This document shows positions 33,270 through 45,484 of a stretch of 64,000 nucleotides of DNA, one piece after another. Numbering within the stretch: position 1 is the stretch's first letter; each line of letters opens with the position of its first letter. The notes below the pieces were generated by a model. That model worked only from the letters and a program-made list of their open reading frames with translations, did not search any database and had not been told where the DNA came from. The stretch covers positions 169,923,403-169,987,402 of the forward strand of contig NC_057866.1 in assembly GCF_019393635.1 (NCBI RefSeq), given 5' to 3'. The DNA comes from Dromiciops gliroides (taxonomy: Eukaryota; Chordata; Mammalia; Microbiotheria; Microbiotheriidae). The position numbers and the translations under genes are program-made.

Positions 33270-33465
33270 CGAGCACAGAGAGCTTGGTCATCCTGGGTCA
33301 TTGCCAGTCTCCTGACTTCTGCCTTTCCAATGGACTTCAATGACTCTGTAAGAGAGAGGCTAACAATTTTGTGCAACTCTGCCTCACTTAAATCCGATTC
33401 ACGAGTGAGTCAAGACATCATCCTGTGATGTCATTGGTCCTCTTCAAAACAAAGGACAAAAAACA
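33270..33465 (-). mobile_element. Unnamed interspersed repeat, copy B
   Basis: The reverse complement of the family at 14875: CTGCCTCACTTAAATCCGAT, GTCAAGACATCATCCTG, GATGTCATTGGTCCTCTTC. The 3' end differs from copy A, so the two are differently truncated or of different subtypes. Confidence 0.7.
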
Positions 33466-34254
33466 CATGAAGACATATCTCTTATCAACTTGATGAGCTT
33501 ATAGGGAGGTGAACCTTTGGGATTGTTGAGTGTATTTCCCCAGGAAGGGATGTGAGCCTACAGGCACTTCACTGGGAGAATCAAGAACATTTCCTGATTA
33601 AGTGTTAGTGACTGGGGCTGCTCCCAAGATGGTCAGTTTCCACTGTCGTGAGACAGAATGTACAATTAGTCAACCCTTTCTTCTGGCTTATAAAAGGGAG
33701 CTGGTAGACTTCTTTTCCTATTTTTTTTTCCTGGAGTGATCATGAAAACAACAAAGCTAGGAGTAGATTTGTTTCCTTTTGGATGGGGGGAGAGGGGCAA
33801 TATGAGTCCTGTCCTATCCTCTAAAGATGAATAATGACTGCCTTGGGGCAGAGGCACATCAAAAGGTAGCTATGCTCTTGCCTACTTGACATGAGAGGAG
33901 AGGTCCCATCCCCAGCCTTGGAAAAGAAGTAAAATAACCTCCCAACCTATAAATCAGCAGTCCTGGGGAAAAGAATCATGTGGCCAAATGGTGAGAGTCC
34001 CTGAACCTAGACTCCTGGGTAGAGGAGAGAGATATTCTGAGTGGTGTCAACCTTGAGCATTTCATCTTTAGCAGCCCCGACTTCAAGAATTTCATAATCC
34101 AGCCTCCTATTAGAGAAACTTGACTTCCTTAGTTTTCCTGAACAGCCAAGCTTCTTGAGTAGAAGAGTATGGTATACCTGCTCCCAAAGCTAAAGGAACA
34201 GAAAGAAACTAAACATTATATAAGGAAGCAAGGGAATTGGATTTTGCCATCTCC
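33466..34254. other. Intergenic, unassigned
   Basis: A TATA-like TTATAAAAGGG lies at about 33688-33699 in a stretch that could be an old LTR, but no matching termini or duplication were found. Confidence 0.35.
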
Positions 34255-34948
34255 AAAAATGAGTTTTCTGGTCTAACCATTCAGGAGAAAAAATTGGAAA
34301 CTATGCCTAAAGGACTATAAAACTGTGCACATTCTTTGACCCAGCAATACCACTACTGGGCTGTATCCCAAAGTGATTGTAAAAAAGGGAAAAGGACCCA
34401 CATGTACAAAAATAATTATAGCTGCTCTTTTTGTGGTGGCAAAGAATTGGAAATTGAGGGGATGCCCATTAACTGAGATGGCTGAACAAGTTGTAGTATA
34501 TAATTGTGATGTAATAAATACTATTATGCTATAAGAAAATATGAGCTAAATGGTTTTAGAAAAACCTGAGAAGACATATGAACTGACGCAAAGTAAAGTG
34601 AAAAAAAGAGATCATTGTACACAGAGACAGAGATATTGTAAGAATGATCAATTATGAAAGACTTAGCTATAAAACAGTTTCAAAGGACCCACCATGAAAA
34701 ATGCTATCCATCTCCAGAGAAAGAACTTATAAACTCTGAGTGTAGATTGAAGCATACTTTTTAAAGTTTTTAAAATTTTTTCTTGTTTGTATGTGATTTC
34801 TTCTGCAATATGGCCAGTATAGAAATATGTTCTGCATGACTTTACATGTATAATTGATATCATATTGCTTGCCTTCTCAATGAAAGTAGGAAGTGTTGGA
34901 GGGAGAGAGAGAATTTGGAACTCAAATTTGTAAAAAATGAATGTAAGT

Positions 34949-34993
34949 GACCTTGGGCAAGTCACTTAACCTTCACTGCCCCACACAAAAAAA
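34949..34993 (+). mobile_element. 5'-truncated SINE scrap
   Basis: Only GTGACCTTGGGCAAGTCAC to CACTGCCCC and an A-rich tail remain. Confidence 0.8.
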
Positions 34994-35061
34994 ACCAAAA
35001 ACAAAACAAAATTAACATTAATTTTTTCTATTTAATGGGGAAATATTTAGTGAAATTAAAC

Positions 35062-35110
35062 ATACATATATGTATATATATATATATATATATTTGTGTG
35101 TATACATATA
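35062..35110. repeat. (TA)n-rich microsatellite
   Basis: TATATATA with ATACATATG variants within the compound L1. Confidence 0.9.
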
Positions 35111-35397
35111 TAAAAGGAAGAAAAATACTATCCAGCTCCAGAGAAAGAACTGTTGGACTCTGATTACAGACTGAAGCATACATTTTAAAATTTCATTTTT
35201 CTCATTTTTGTTTTATTTTTTGCAACATAGATAATATGGAAATATTATTTGCATGAATTCATATGTATAATTGATAGCATATTGCTTGCCTTCTTGATAG
35301 GTGGAGGGGGAGGGAGGGAGAGAATTTAAGACTCTTTTTTTTTAATGGATGTCAAAAGTAAAAGATAAAATAGAAAATTGTCAATAAAAAATGAGTT

Positions 35398-36084
35398 ATC
35401 CAAATGGTGTGAATACGACAGAACCCCACTTATCTAGCAGCCCTAAGCTTCTTTTTCTCCTACGGGGAGTACAACTCTATAGTGCTATGAATCTGAGAAA
35501 TGGGTCAAAAGGATTCATCAAAGTGTTAGGGGTTTGCCCTACTGACAAAACCCATTTTGTTTTCTTTTCAAGGGAGCTCCAAAAACCAGTATAGTGCTAT
35601 GAAATGAGGGAACTGCAGGCACCCTTGTGAAAAGAGACACTTGTTGAAAAGGAAGGAAAATCATATGAAATGTTCATGATCTAATAAGTCCTTTTACATT
35701 TTTTCTACAAGAGCTATTAGGATCGGGCTGGACACACATGGAGTGTTTTTTAGGAAACATTAAGCAACAACAATATCAATAATAATTAGCAACCAACTCA
35801 AGCATATCCTGTACGGTTCAAACAACTGGTTATCCCACACTGTCCCTCCTTCCTCCCCAACCCACTTAAAAACTCTTCTGTCTTGGGTCCAACTAAGGTG
35901 TGCCAGGATCACTATGCCACCTGGTGGCCAACTCTGGGAACTATCAAATCCAAACTAAATGATTCTCTACCAGTAAACTGGATGCATGATGGTACTCTCT
36001 CCACCTTTTTAAAAATTACTTAACCGCCAGTTAATTCTACCTCAGGCGATCACTTTCCCACAAGTACACACATGTCCTCTTCTA
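35398..36084. other. Intergenic, unassigned
   Basis: No recognised element or supported gene. Confidence 0.4.
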
Positions 36085-36310
36085 CCCTCTTTTCTTCTCA
36101 TTTTAATTCCTCCCTTTCCCTTTTGTCTCTTCTCTTTTCCCCTTCCTTGTTTACTTTCCCTTGCATCCATCCCCTATCTCCACTCCCTATCCTACCCTCT
36201 TCACTTTCCCTTTCCCCTCTTTTTTTCTATTCTCTCCTCTATTCTCACCCTTTCTTTCCCTCCTCTCTCCTCTCCCATCTCCTCTCCTCTTTTCTCTTTA
36301 CCCTTCTGTC
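36085..36310. repeat. Polypyrimidine tract
   Basis: Over 200 bp dominated by CTCTTTTCCC-type units. It causes spurious Ser/Leu/Phe-rich frames. Confidence 0.88.
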
Positions 36311-38588
36311 CAGCTCCTTTTCTTTACAGCAGTCAAGATCAATCTCTTTCTCATTCAACTTTGTTCTCTTATTTTAATTATGATTATTGCAATAACCTTG
36401 TTTTATCCTATTTGTCATTGTACAGTAATTTGTGTTACTTACCATAATATGTAAATGATCTCCGGCTTCACTAACTTGGGTACTCTATTTCCCAAAGCAC
36501 ATCCGTGCCCTCCCTGGTAGGCAGTCATGAGCTATTCTGGCTGAAATAATTCATCATCTGGCCACCTATTCTATAGTGATGAGACTTCCTATACTTAAGG
36601 AAATTGATCTTTGAAGGACAGACACGCAGTCCACCTTTGGATAAAGTCTTTCCAACCTGGCAGGATCTGCTGGAGCTTGTGATGAACCAAAAATAATAAT
36701 AAAATAAGCCATTACTTTCTCTCTTATATTCATGTTTGCCATCCCACAAGGAGACAATAGAGCAGTACATTCTGGAATAAATGGGTTTTATGGATCGATC
36801 TGAGAACCTAACCACCATTTACAATGTTGGGATTCAGAATATAGATACATGTCTCTCTAGGAACAAACAGCTTTCTTACAAACTAACTTTGGGAACTCAG
36901 CCCATTTGTCAATTGGAAACTGTCTGTAATGTAATACTTTACATTTGTATAGGGCTTTGTACTTTGAAAAGCTCTCTCATATCCATTATCTGATCTAATC
37001 TTCACAACAAGCCTATGTTTCAGCTGAGAGACTCTGCCCTTTTGTTGCTGCTGCCATAAACAGTTTCCCTTTGTGGGGGGAGGTTCAAGAATACACAAAG
37101 GATCTGTGATTTCTTGGCTGGAGGTGGAAATGATCTCCTGGGTAATTCCAAACCCAACCCTCTATCTATCCTGTAGGCAACACTGCCCCTCTTACCCTGG
37201 TAGAAACATTCAAAAACATTAGCCAACTGGGCACTAAACAACGTATGTAGGTACATGGGAGTTGGAACTGAAGGGAACCTTGGGGACTGCTTCATCCAGC
37301 CCCCTCCTTTTATAGGTTAGGAAACAGGCACAGAGGGAAGAAGTAAATTGTCCAAAGTCATATGATGAAGCCAAGAGACTGGGGTGCCGTGAGGCTGCAG
37401 AGGCTAGAGAGATGCATTTGAAAATCCTCTCACCATTCTTCACCATGGGAGGGACAGCTGGAAAGGAAAGTGGCTGTTGTCAATCGCATGATGTATATGT
37501 GTCATTAAGGGGTCGGGAGGTGGTCTAGGTGTGGAATGCTACTATCCCAGGCGAGACAGTGGCAGAGGCTGTCTTAGGTGCACATCTTTTTCAGAGCCGG
37601 TCATTGCATTCTGTGGAAAAAAGGAAATGTGAGGGGGGGGGGGGAATGGATCAGGTGAGATTTTTTTGTGGGAAAATGTTATTTCACTGTAGTTAGTAAT
37701 CTTTCATATAGTGGAGGTGTCCTTCAGGATAATAATCACTCTGACTCATCTTGTTGTTACCAGTAAGAGGAAGGATAGGGTCTAGCCTGAATGACACTTA
37801 CTGGCACAGCACCGTCACTCTGTTTTGTTGGCCCCAGAGATGGTTTTATCCAGAGAGAAGAGGTTTCCCTCAAACTCATGTTCATCCTCCTCTTCTCCAG
37901 GGGAGCACTAAAATAAACCATCAGAGCCTTTTCTCATTCTCACCAATAGCAGAGCAAAAGACAATACAACAGCAGATCTCCAGTTCCCTTAGCAAGGAGT
38001 GATCTTTGAAAGAGAAAAACACTTTCTTCTCTGGGGCCCAAGGAAAGAGAGGTAAGATGTCCCCAGCACTGGGGAGATGAGGAGAGGAAGATGAAGGACT
38101 TTGAAGAATGATACACTCAGGAAATTGGAAGTCTAAGTGCAAAAGCCATGCAGGTGCTAAGTGGAAGAAGCTGGATTCAAAAACAAAAACAAAGCCCTGG
38201 ATCTCTAACTTCGGATTCATTCTTCTTGTCACTGTATCATGTTGCATCCACTATTAGCATCACAGATGCAGCTGAACTTTCTCCATTCCAACTCTGAGTG
38301 GGTTTTTCCCTAGTCTGCCATTAAAAGGCAGAGGGCTATAGAACTCCACCCAGAGGAGATGCTTAAGCAGAATGTTAAAAAGTTCTTCAGCCAGTTCACT
38401 GAGTCACTCTTGGGACTGGCCTATTCCTTAAATATAGGTCAAAATCTGTATAAGGGACATCTCTTTATTCGTCTACATTCCCACAATGCCTTAGAAGACA
38501 GTCCCTGTCTTCCCTTTTCTTTGTTGCATCCCTAGCATTTAGCACAGTCAAAAACATCCAGGTACAGCTGGATTCAGTTGAATTCATT
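36311..38588. other. Intergenic, MIR-like scraps only
   Basis: 36920-37030 (GGGCTTTGTACTTTG, AATCTTCACAACAAGCC) and 37255-37390 (CTTTTATAGGTTAGGAAACA, CAAAGTCATATGATG) look like antisense and sense remnants of MIR-class repeats. The rest is unassigned. No gene-like frame with splice sites. Confidence 0.45.
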
Positions 38589-38656
38589 GTTGCTGATGAT
38601 GATAATGGTGATGATGGCAATGATGGTGACGACAATAATGATGGTTTGGTGTTGTT

Positions 38657-38687
<31 letters not shown>

Positions 38688-38690
38688 CCA
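38589..38690. repeat. (GAT)n and (GTT)n trinucleotide repeats
   Basis: An imperfect GATGATGG stretch is followed by (GTT/TTG)n of about 35 bp. Confidence 0.93.
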
Positions 38691-38849
38691 AGTGTTTATC
38701 TAAAAAGCCCATACTGGATGCTTCATTTATAGTTACTGTTCTGTTGCCAAAGACCAAGGAGAAATGAGGCATATGAGCTATTCCTTGTGTGTGGACAACA
38801 ATATTTATATGCCATCCCTCAAGAAATACTTAAAGAGAGTCAGAAAGGA

Positions 38850-39030
38850 CTCCAGAAGCTGCTACAGACAGTCAGGTCGTGGAGTCTAAGGACCTCTATT
38901 TGAATCTAGGCTTGTCACCTGTATAACCATGGGCAAGTTATTTTATCTCTCAGGACATCCGTTTCCTCACCTGTAAAATGTGGGGTTGGACTCAGTCTTT
39001 AAGATTCTTTCCAGAGTTAAATCTAAGAGT
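38850..39030 (+). mobile_element. MIR SINE
   Basis: GGACCTCTATTTGAATCTAG, TATAACCATGGGCAAGTTA, CCGTTTCCTCACCTGTAAAA and GGGTTGGACTCAGTC in MIR order. Confidence 0.82.
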
Positions 39031-39098
39031 CTTATCTAAAATTAAGCAATAGTCCTACTCATTCCTTCCACTATCTTCTAATCATTAAAATTGCCAGG

Positions 39099-39262
39099 AA
39101 AGGGGCAGCTAGGTGGTGCAATGGAAAAGCACTGGCCCTGGATTCAGGAGGACCTGAGTTCAAATCTGACCTCAGACACTTGACACTTACTAGCTGTGTG
39201 ACCCAGGGCAAGTCACTTAACCCTCATTGCCCCGCAAAATAAGTAAATAATTAAATTAAATT
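39099..39262 (+). mobile_element. Short SINE with 11-bp duplication
   Basis: The subtype with GGATTCAGGAGGACC and CATTGCCCCGC and a TAAATTAAAT tail. AAATTGCCAGG lies at 39088-39098 and 39263-39273. A few bases are missing after GCAATGGA, shortening the tRNA-like head. Confidence 0.95.
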
Positions 39263-39294
39263 AAATTGCCAGGGGAAAAGATTAATTCAACTCA

Positions 39295-39450
39295 AAAAAA
39301 GCACCTACTTCATGTAAAGTACTGGGAAGAGAAAGATAAAGAAAATGCTGGTCCCTCACTTCAACCAGCTTACATTCTTCTAAGGAGGAATATGACATGT
39401 ATGCAGGTGATTATTTTATGAGGTTTATTGTGACAGAGGCAAAGTAGATA
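39295..39450 (+). mobile_element. Unnamed ancient repeat fragment
   Basis: AGCACCTACTTCATGTAAAG, CTGGTCCCTCACTTCAACC and AGCTTACATTCTTCTAAG match the family at 25022. Confidence 0.55.
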
Positions 39451-39699
39451 TCTAAACAAAAGGCTCTCGGGCAGTTTGAAGAGACAGAGAACACTTTCAG
39501 CTACATCTTTATTATGGAAAATTTTTCTTTAAAATATTATTTAATAGAATTCCATCTATAGGCAGAGACCAATTTTAATAAGGTTGAAGGAATATAAGAC
39601 TATGTTGTACTAAAACATCATTAAAATGGAAGCCACTTGATACAATGTGCAGAAAGATATCCATGCGTATGTCTCATAAAGGAAATATTTGGTTTACAA

Positions 39700-39903
39700 C
39701 AGGGGTCCTTTACCTTGTTTGTATCATAGACATCTTTGGGAGTCTGGTGAAGCCTATACACTCCTCAGAATAATGGTGTTAAGTGCATAAAACAAAATTT
39801 TTAAAAGGTTTAGTTGCATAAATATAAAAGGTTTAGTTAGAAATAGATATCAAAATATTTGGGGGAAAAATAAAGTTCACTGACCCCAAGTGAAGAACCC
39901 CTG
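39700..39903 (+). mobile_element. hAT-like MITE with 8-bp target duplication
   Basis: Imperfect inverted ends CAGGGGTCCTTTACCTT and AAGTGAAGAACCCCTG bound a 204-bp non-coding body. GTTTACAA (39692-39699) and GTCTACAT (39904-39911) match at 6 of 8 positions, the duplication length of hAT transposons. Confidence 0.72.
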
Positions 39904-39911
39904 GTCTACAT

Positions 39912-40609
39912 TGTTTTTCCAAATAAGTTAGGGGAGATGGAATGTGGTCAAAAATATTTTTTTTCATTCCAAAGTGGCACTTGAAAGAATACAGGTATAC
40001 ACAGAGAGACCAGCTTAAGATAACCTCACCTATTTTCTATTTGAGGAGGTAAGTAGTGCTCCTTGATCATTGATTCAAGGGTAGGGAAAGGCTGTGAAAC
40101 TGATATAAGCTATGGGGCAAGACCAGAATGATCACACATGCCTCTCTAGTTTACAAAGAAAAGTGTCAACAAAATTCCCTCTATTATTTTGTGAACTACT
40201 CAGTTGTTCTCTTTGGTTGTATACGGTATTTCACAAAGCTACAGATTGTACTTCAGAATTTATCTTGACCCTGAGCTGTCTGATTCTCTCTCCTTTTAGA
40301 TTTCACTAGTGCATGTGACAACAGATGGGAAGGGCTCTTTACCAACCAGCTCCCATTTTGTAAATCCTTCCAAAGTTACCAACACATTTTTTTAAACATA
40401 CAATTTTATTATGAATATTTAACACTGTACAATCCACACCTCCATAAAGTCTTACTTTGATGTCTCATTGTAGCATGAAGGTGACTCTGGCTTCTTGAAG
40501 GTGTTAGCAGGAAAGTATGCATTCTGAGCAGTTCTGGATGAGTTCTGAAAGCTCTGAACATGGTCCCATAAGAAAACAAACAATTTCTGCTTTCCAGGCA
40601 AAGAAACGA
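39912..40609. other. Intergenic, unassigned
   Basis: No recognised element. Confidence 0.4.
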
Positions 40610-40850
40610 GGAAGGAAATAAGCATTTATCAAGTGCCTACTATGTGTTAAGTGCTTTACAAATACTTTCTCTCATTGGAGTCTCACAATAATGCTGGAAG
40701 GTGGGTGCTATTATTATCCTCATTTTATAGATGAGGAAATTGAGGCCTACAGAGGTTGAGTGATTTATCCAAGGTCACACAATGTCAAGGCCAAATTCAA
40801 ACTCATGCATTCTAGACTCCAGTATCTATTGAGCCACCTAGCTGCCTCCA
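40610..40850 (-). mobile_element. MIR/THER1-type SINE, antisense
   Basis: AAGTGCCTACTATGTGTTAA, TTTATAGATGAGGAAATTGA, AGAGGTTGAGTGATTTATCC and GAGCCACCTAGCTGCC give a near-complete antisense element. Confidence 0.85.
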
Positions 40851-41189
40851 ACTAGCTAAGTACAGAGAGCATCATCATTCATAGACTGGACAATTGGTGA
40901 TGGAATCTTTCACCAGGGTGGCCCATGAAACACACACACACAAAAAAAATACCAAATAACCTTCACGCAGGTACCTTCCATTTCTCCATAACACTGGTAT
41001 AGTGGTAGAAAAGGGGACAGAAGGGAATGATATATATTCTCACATGATAGGCAAGGATCTTCATCATTAGAGAAAATACCTACATGGATAAGATCATAGA
41101 TCCATTGGGGGCTGGCCTATATAATCTACAATTCATCAAATATTTATCAAGTATTTACTAGAGAGATATAGGATGTTAGAGGTAAATTG

Positions 41190-41440
41190 GACCCCAGAGA
41201 TTATCAGGTTCAAGGGCTCTTAATGTGGGGTCAACTGATTCCTAAGCAGTCTGTGAATATGATTTCAGGGGAAGTGTGAACTTATATGGGGAAAAAAGCT
41301 TTATTTCAAAATTACTTTGTAATCTTATATATTGTATTTTATGCATTAAAATATTATTCTGAGCAAGGGTCCATAGGATTCAACAGACTAACTAAGGGGT
41401 CAATGACACAAAAAAGGCAAGAATCCTCAGAATGTGACCC
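41190..41440 (-). mobile_element. hAT-like DNA element remnant
   Basis: It runs from AAGGGCTCTTAATGTGGGG to AAGGCAAGAATCCTCAG, with internal AAAATATTATTCTGAGCA similar to the hAT-like elements elsewhere in the window. Strongly decayed. Confidence 0.5.
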
Positions 41441-43353
41441 TTTCATTTTCAAATGAGGAAAGTGAGACTGTTTGAGGGAGGCATTCCAATGCAGTATCCC
41501 AATACAGAGCTTGTGCATAGATATCTTACCCAAAGGACACCATATTCATTGCTGTCGCTTAATTGACCGCTCAATGGGCAAGGTCTCATGAATTCATCTG
41601 TTCATAAAATTATTAGCATGGATGCCAGGACATGGAAATGACCTTGCTATAGAAAATTGGATATTATAATGGTATTCATTAAAATGAGCTTCTACCTGCA
41701 TGTATGTATATACACACATGCACATAAAATGTATTCGCTGAAAAAGAATGCAAGAATTTCAAGTCCCCACATCCCCAAACTTCATTCCATTGCTTTTTTT
41801 TTTTAATATAGCAAAGAAAGAATGGATAATTCAGTTCTCAGATTGCAAATTTCCTAGCCAGGTGTTCTTTGCCCAGTCATTTAAAACTACATTTTAATCA
41901 CTATTTAATATTAACAGCCTGCTCGCCAGAGTCTTCTGCTTGCAGATTGTGTGCTCAGGTCATGCTATTTCATGCTTGGCTTCTCCACACACCTGGGAGA
42001 AATTTCTGTTTTGATTTGCATTCAGGGCTTTAAAAATTCATCACTTCAGCAGGAAACCATTTATCTTCCCTACAAGCACAACTAAATACTATTCTATCAC
42101 TCAGAGACATCAGAGTAAAGCTTCCCATCCACATTCAGCACACCCCAGAAAACCAAAATTAGCAAACAGTGGCTGTACTTCCAAAGTCACATCTGGTCAT
42201 TATTTCCATAGGATTGAGTTGCTTTGACAGGTTCTTCTAAGACAAAAGAAATCAACAACTTGGAAATTGATCCTCCTTTTTTTTTTTACTTTAAATTCAG
42301 GTCTAGTTTTGGAATTTAAAATCATCCTTCTATCTATGCATAGACTCAAGAAAAATTCAATAACACTCAGTGAATATAGATTGTCAGAGCAGATAAAAGA
42401 AGCTTATTTTTCTAACGGTCAAAGATGGGATCTTGGCAGCAAAGAATTCCAGGGGCATCCAGTGCTGGCGACCAACAAGTGAGACCAACCCTAGGAAGCT
42501 GAAATCAAGGCTTTTTTTTCATGGCTTCCTTGAAAATTCCCTCCCAGAAATAGATAAATTCCACTGCCAGGGTGGTTGCTAGGATACTTTCAAATTATGG
42601 TAGCAAAAGTTCTTTTCAAGTAGTAACAATTTTTTCTTTAAAGGGTTTAGCAGGATTTTCATTATTTTTCAAGCATTTTTTAAAACACGATACTGTGTTC
42701 TATAAGCTTTCACCTAAGCACATGAAATAGAAAAATAGCCCTCTTAGTGGGGAAAAAATGTGTTTATAAAAGGCTTTGCTTAAAAAGAAATTCTATTGTA
42801 GGAAAAGAATTGAACTCCTTTCAGCATTTTGTTAAAAGCGAATGGTGGGCTTGTTCAAGAAGCCTAGACTCTGGTACCTAAAGATAAGGCATCTATGTCA
42901 ATATCTCATTGATAATGTATTCCTCCCACGGCTGCAAACCATATCTCATCCCTGGCTTCTCATCCAATGCAATTCTTCCCTGTATTCTACCTTCAAACCT
43001 TCATATGTAACCTGCCAGAGGCCTTTCTCTTACCCTTTTTTACATTCCATCAATCAAGGTTATCTGTTTGTTCTTGCATTATTGGCCCACCTCCTTTTCC
43101 TATCATACATTTGCACAGTAATAGCATACATCATCACGTAATATTTGCAGGGTTGCTGGTAAATGTTTAACAACTAGTTCTCTGAGGGAAAAATATTTGC
43201 AACATACATTCTAAATTTAATTGGCATCATTAACATTTTCTCCATCACTTTTTAAAGTCAAGACAATTGACAAAACAGGTCAAACTCTGAATTGCAGCAT
43301 TTGCTGATTTCCAAGGGTCAGTGTTCATGCTTAAAATGTAACAATTGTCTCTC
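41441..43353. other. Repeat-poor intergenic block
   Basis: Nearly 2 kb without a repeat I recognise. 41880-42130 is a candidate conserved non-coding stretch judged only by texture (ATTTTAATCACTATTTAATA, then a GC-moderate patch). No open frame over 100 codons. Confidence 0.45.
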
Positions 43354-43368
43354 AAGAATTGGTTAGAG

Positions 43369-43505
43369 GGGCAGCTAGGTAGCGTAGTGGATAAAGCACC
43401 AGCCCTGGATTCAGGAGGACCTGAGTTCAAATCCAGCCTCAGACACTTGACACTTACTAGCTGTGTGACCCTGGGCAAGTCACTTAACCCTGAAGAAAAA
43501 AAAAA
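43369..43505 (+). mobile_element. Short SINE with 15-bp duplication
   Basis: The 3' end is cut just before CATTGCCCC. AAGAATTGGTTAGAG (43354-43368) and AAGAACTGGTTAGAG (43506-43520) flank it, 14 of 15 matching. Confidence 0.95.
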
Positions 43506-43670
43506 AAGAACTGGTTAGAGCAGACTCCAGCATACCCCCACCCTTATGCCATTGCTTGGTCATAAGTCCTCACTGGAAACACACTGAAGCCTACTGCCAC
43601 CATGTCTCTTCATTGATCATGGCATCCCCTCAAACTCTGATCAATCATATAGTGTCACTTGGGGAAAAAA

Positions 43671-43675
<5 letters not shown>

Positions 43676-43739
<64 letters not shown>

Positions 43740-43755
43740 TCTATATACATATATA
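43676..43755. repeat. (TA)n(CA)n composite microsatellite
   Basis: About 38 bp of AT run directly into about 22 bp of AC, then TATACATATA. Confidence 0.97.
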
Positions 43756-43968
43756 TTAAAGTATAGGAATAGAGGAAGAGAGCAGGAGAATAGGTTTAAA
43801 TGACCCCAAGATGTTCCCCAGAATTTTTTTTAATCAGTCTTTTAAAGGCAAGATAAAACAAGGCTTAAAATTACAGAAAAGGACCAATAGCCAAAATGAA
43901 ATTCTCTTATTTTATCACATTGCCTAGTTTCTCTCCCCTGAGGCTGAAAGCAGTTGACTTCCTGCTTT

Positions 43969-44175
43969 GTTGTTGTTGTTGTTGGGTTTTTTTGTTTTTT
44001 GTTTTTTGGGGGGTTTGGGGGTTTTTGTTTGTTTGTTTTTGCAGGGCAATGGGGATTAAATGACTTGCCCACGGTCACACAGTTAGTAAGTGTCAAGTGT
44101 CTGAGGCCGGATTTGAACTCAGGTACTACTGACCCCAGGGCCGGTGCTTTATCCACTGTGTCACCTAGCTGCCCC
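43969..44175 (-). mobile_element. Short SINE with G/T-rich expanded tail
   Basis: The tail at the left has grown to about 70 bp of GTT and GGGTTT units. CTTCCTGCTTT occurs before it (43958-43968) and after it (44176-44186), a perfect 11-bp duplication. Confidence 0.93.
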
Positions 44176-44187
44176 CTTCCTGCTTTT

Positions 44188-45484
44188 TTTTAAACTTCCT
44201 TTCCAGACAATATAGGTTGAAATAATGTAATCATCTTTTTTTATTAAACTATTTTGGAGAAATTATTGTTTTATTTCATAAATTAAAAAGAAAAGAAAAA
44301 GAAAAAATGTACAAGTACCAACCCTAGAATATCAATGCTTAATGGTGCAATCCTTGAATTTGTGTATGTGTGGGTGTGGGTGTGTGTTTGAAGAGAAATG
44401 ATTGTCCACTTGATTTTCATGAAGATTTTGGAGCACAGTTCTAAAACCCAAAGAGACTTCACAAACCATCTAATTCAACTACCTTGTAGTAACCATTTCT
44501 CTGTCTCAACTTCTTTCTCCCTACCCACAAAGTGAAAAGACCCCCAACCTTCCTCCTTTCCCTAATCTGTAGAGATTAGCTTTACAAAACTGTGCCCTGG
44601 ACCAGATTGATCTGGTTCCCTGGTGAAGCTTCTTGGTCACTTAAAGGCATAAAAAGTCCCAGATAAGGACTGTCAGGGCCCCTCAAGAGGATTTCTGAAG
44701 ACCATGTGATTCATGATGTCTTTCACCATACCCTGCCCTGGTGACCAAATTCATTTCCATACAGAGGTCATGGAGGGCCAAGTTCCAAGAAGATGGACCA
44801 CTGTATCCTTGGTGCATATGCTTCCTGGGTTAGGGCAAAGTATTTATATTCACTGTTCAATGCCTTTCAAGTGCTTCATTTCATCCCAACATTGAACTTT
44901 AAATAAGAGAATGCTGGCAATAGAGCCTCCAACACCCTTAATTTTTGTAGAAGAAGAAATAGGCTCATGAAAGGTGACTCACGCAGTCACATGGAAAAAA
45001 AACATCATAAGCAGGATTTGAACTCACCAGACTCCAGAGAACTCTCTTTCCAGTGTATTATTATTTAATGGGAATAAAACAGAAATCTTCCTGATAAAGT
45101 CTCTTATGAGTTTTTTTTCCCCCTTGGGCCTCATGAAGAGGGGGTATGGCAATGGCTACTACCTTCTCGGTCAACCATTGTTGGATTCCCCAAGTGGAGA
45201 ACCCTTGCCCTGGAATCTAGAAGTGCTAATATGGAACCTGATGTAGGGCTCCTCCCACCTAGTTCTGGATTGGAAAAATCATCCAAAACTTCACCAGATC
45301 CAGAATCTCATCAGAGTGAGCATGTGGCCTGCTGGTATAGATGGCAAATGGTCCCTGTGTTTTCATCCTGCTTGATCTGAGTTCACATCTTCCCATAAAT
45401 CCCTCATAAAAGAATCTAGCCTATGTGCTATATACCTTCCCCTAGCTGGGTCTTTTAATACTGGATGGATATCATTATACTGTA
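44188..45484. other. Intergenic with old repeat scraps
   Basis: 44890-45070 (GAAGAAATAGGCTCATG, AGCAGGATTTGAACTCACC) looks like an old SINE-core remnant. The rest is unassigned. No supported gene. Confidence 0.4.

Larger units (their letters stand above)
34262..35386 (+). mobile_element. Compound L1 insertion with two L1 3' ends
   Basis: 34275-34947 is an L1 ORF2 C-terminal/3' UTR segment (AACCATTCAGGAGAAAAAAT, GACCCAGCAATACCACTAC). It is followed by a SINE 3' scrap (34949-34993), AT-rich sequence with a TA repeat, and a second L1 3' UTR (35110-35386). AAAAATGAGTT lies on both outer sides (34255-34265 and 35387-35397), suggesting one insertion event. Confidence 0.7.

Noticed and set aside
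33680..33900. TATA-like TTATAAAAGGG suggesting a second LTR or a gene promoter
   Set aside because: No LTR termini, target duplication or downstream exon could be found.
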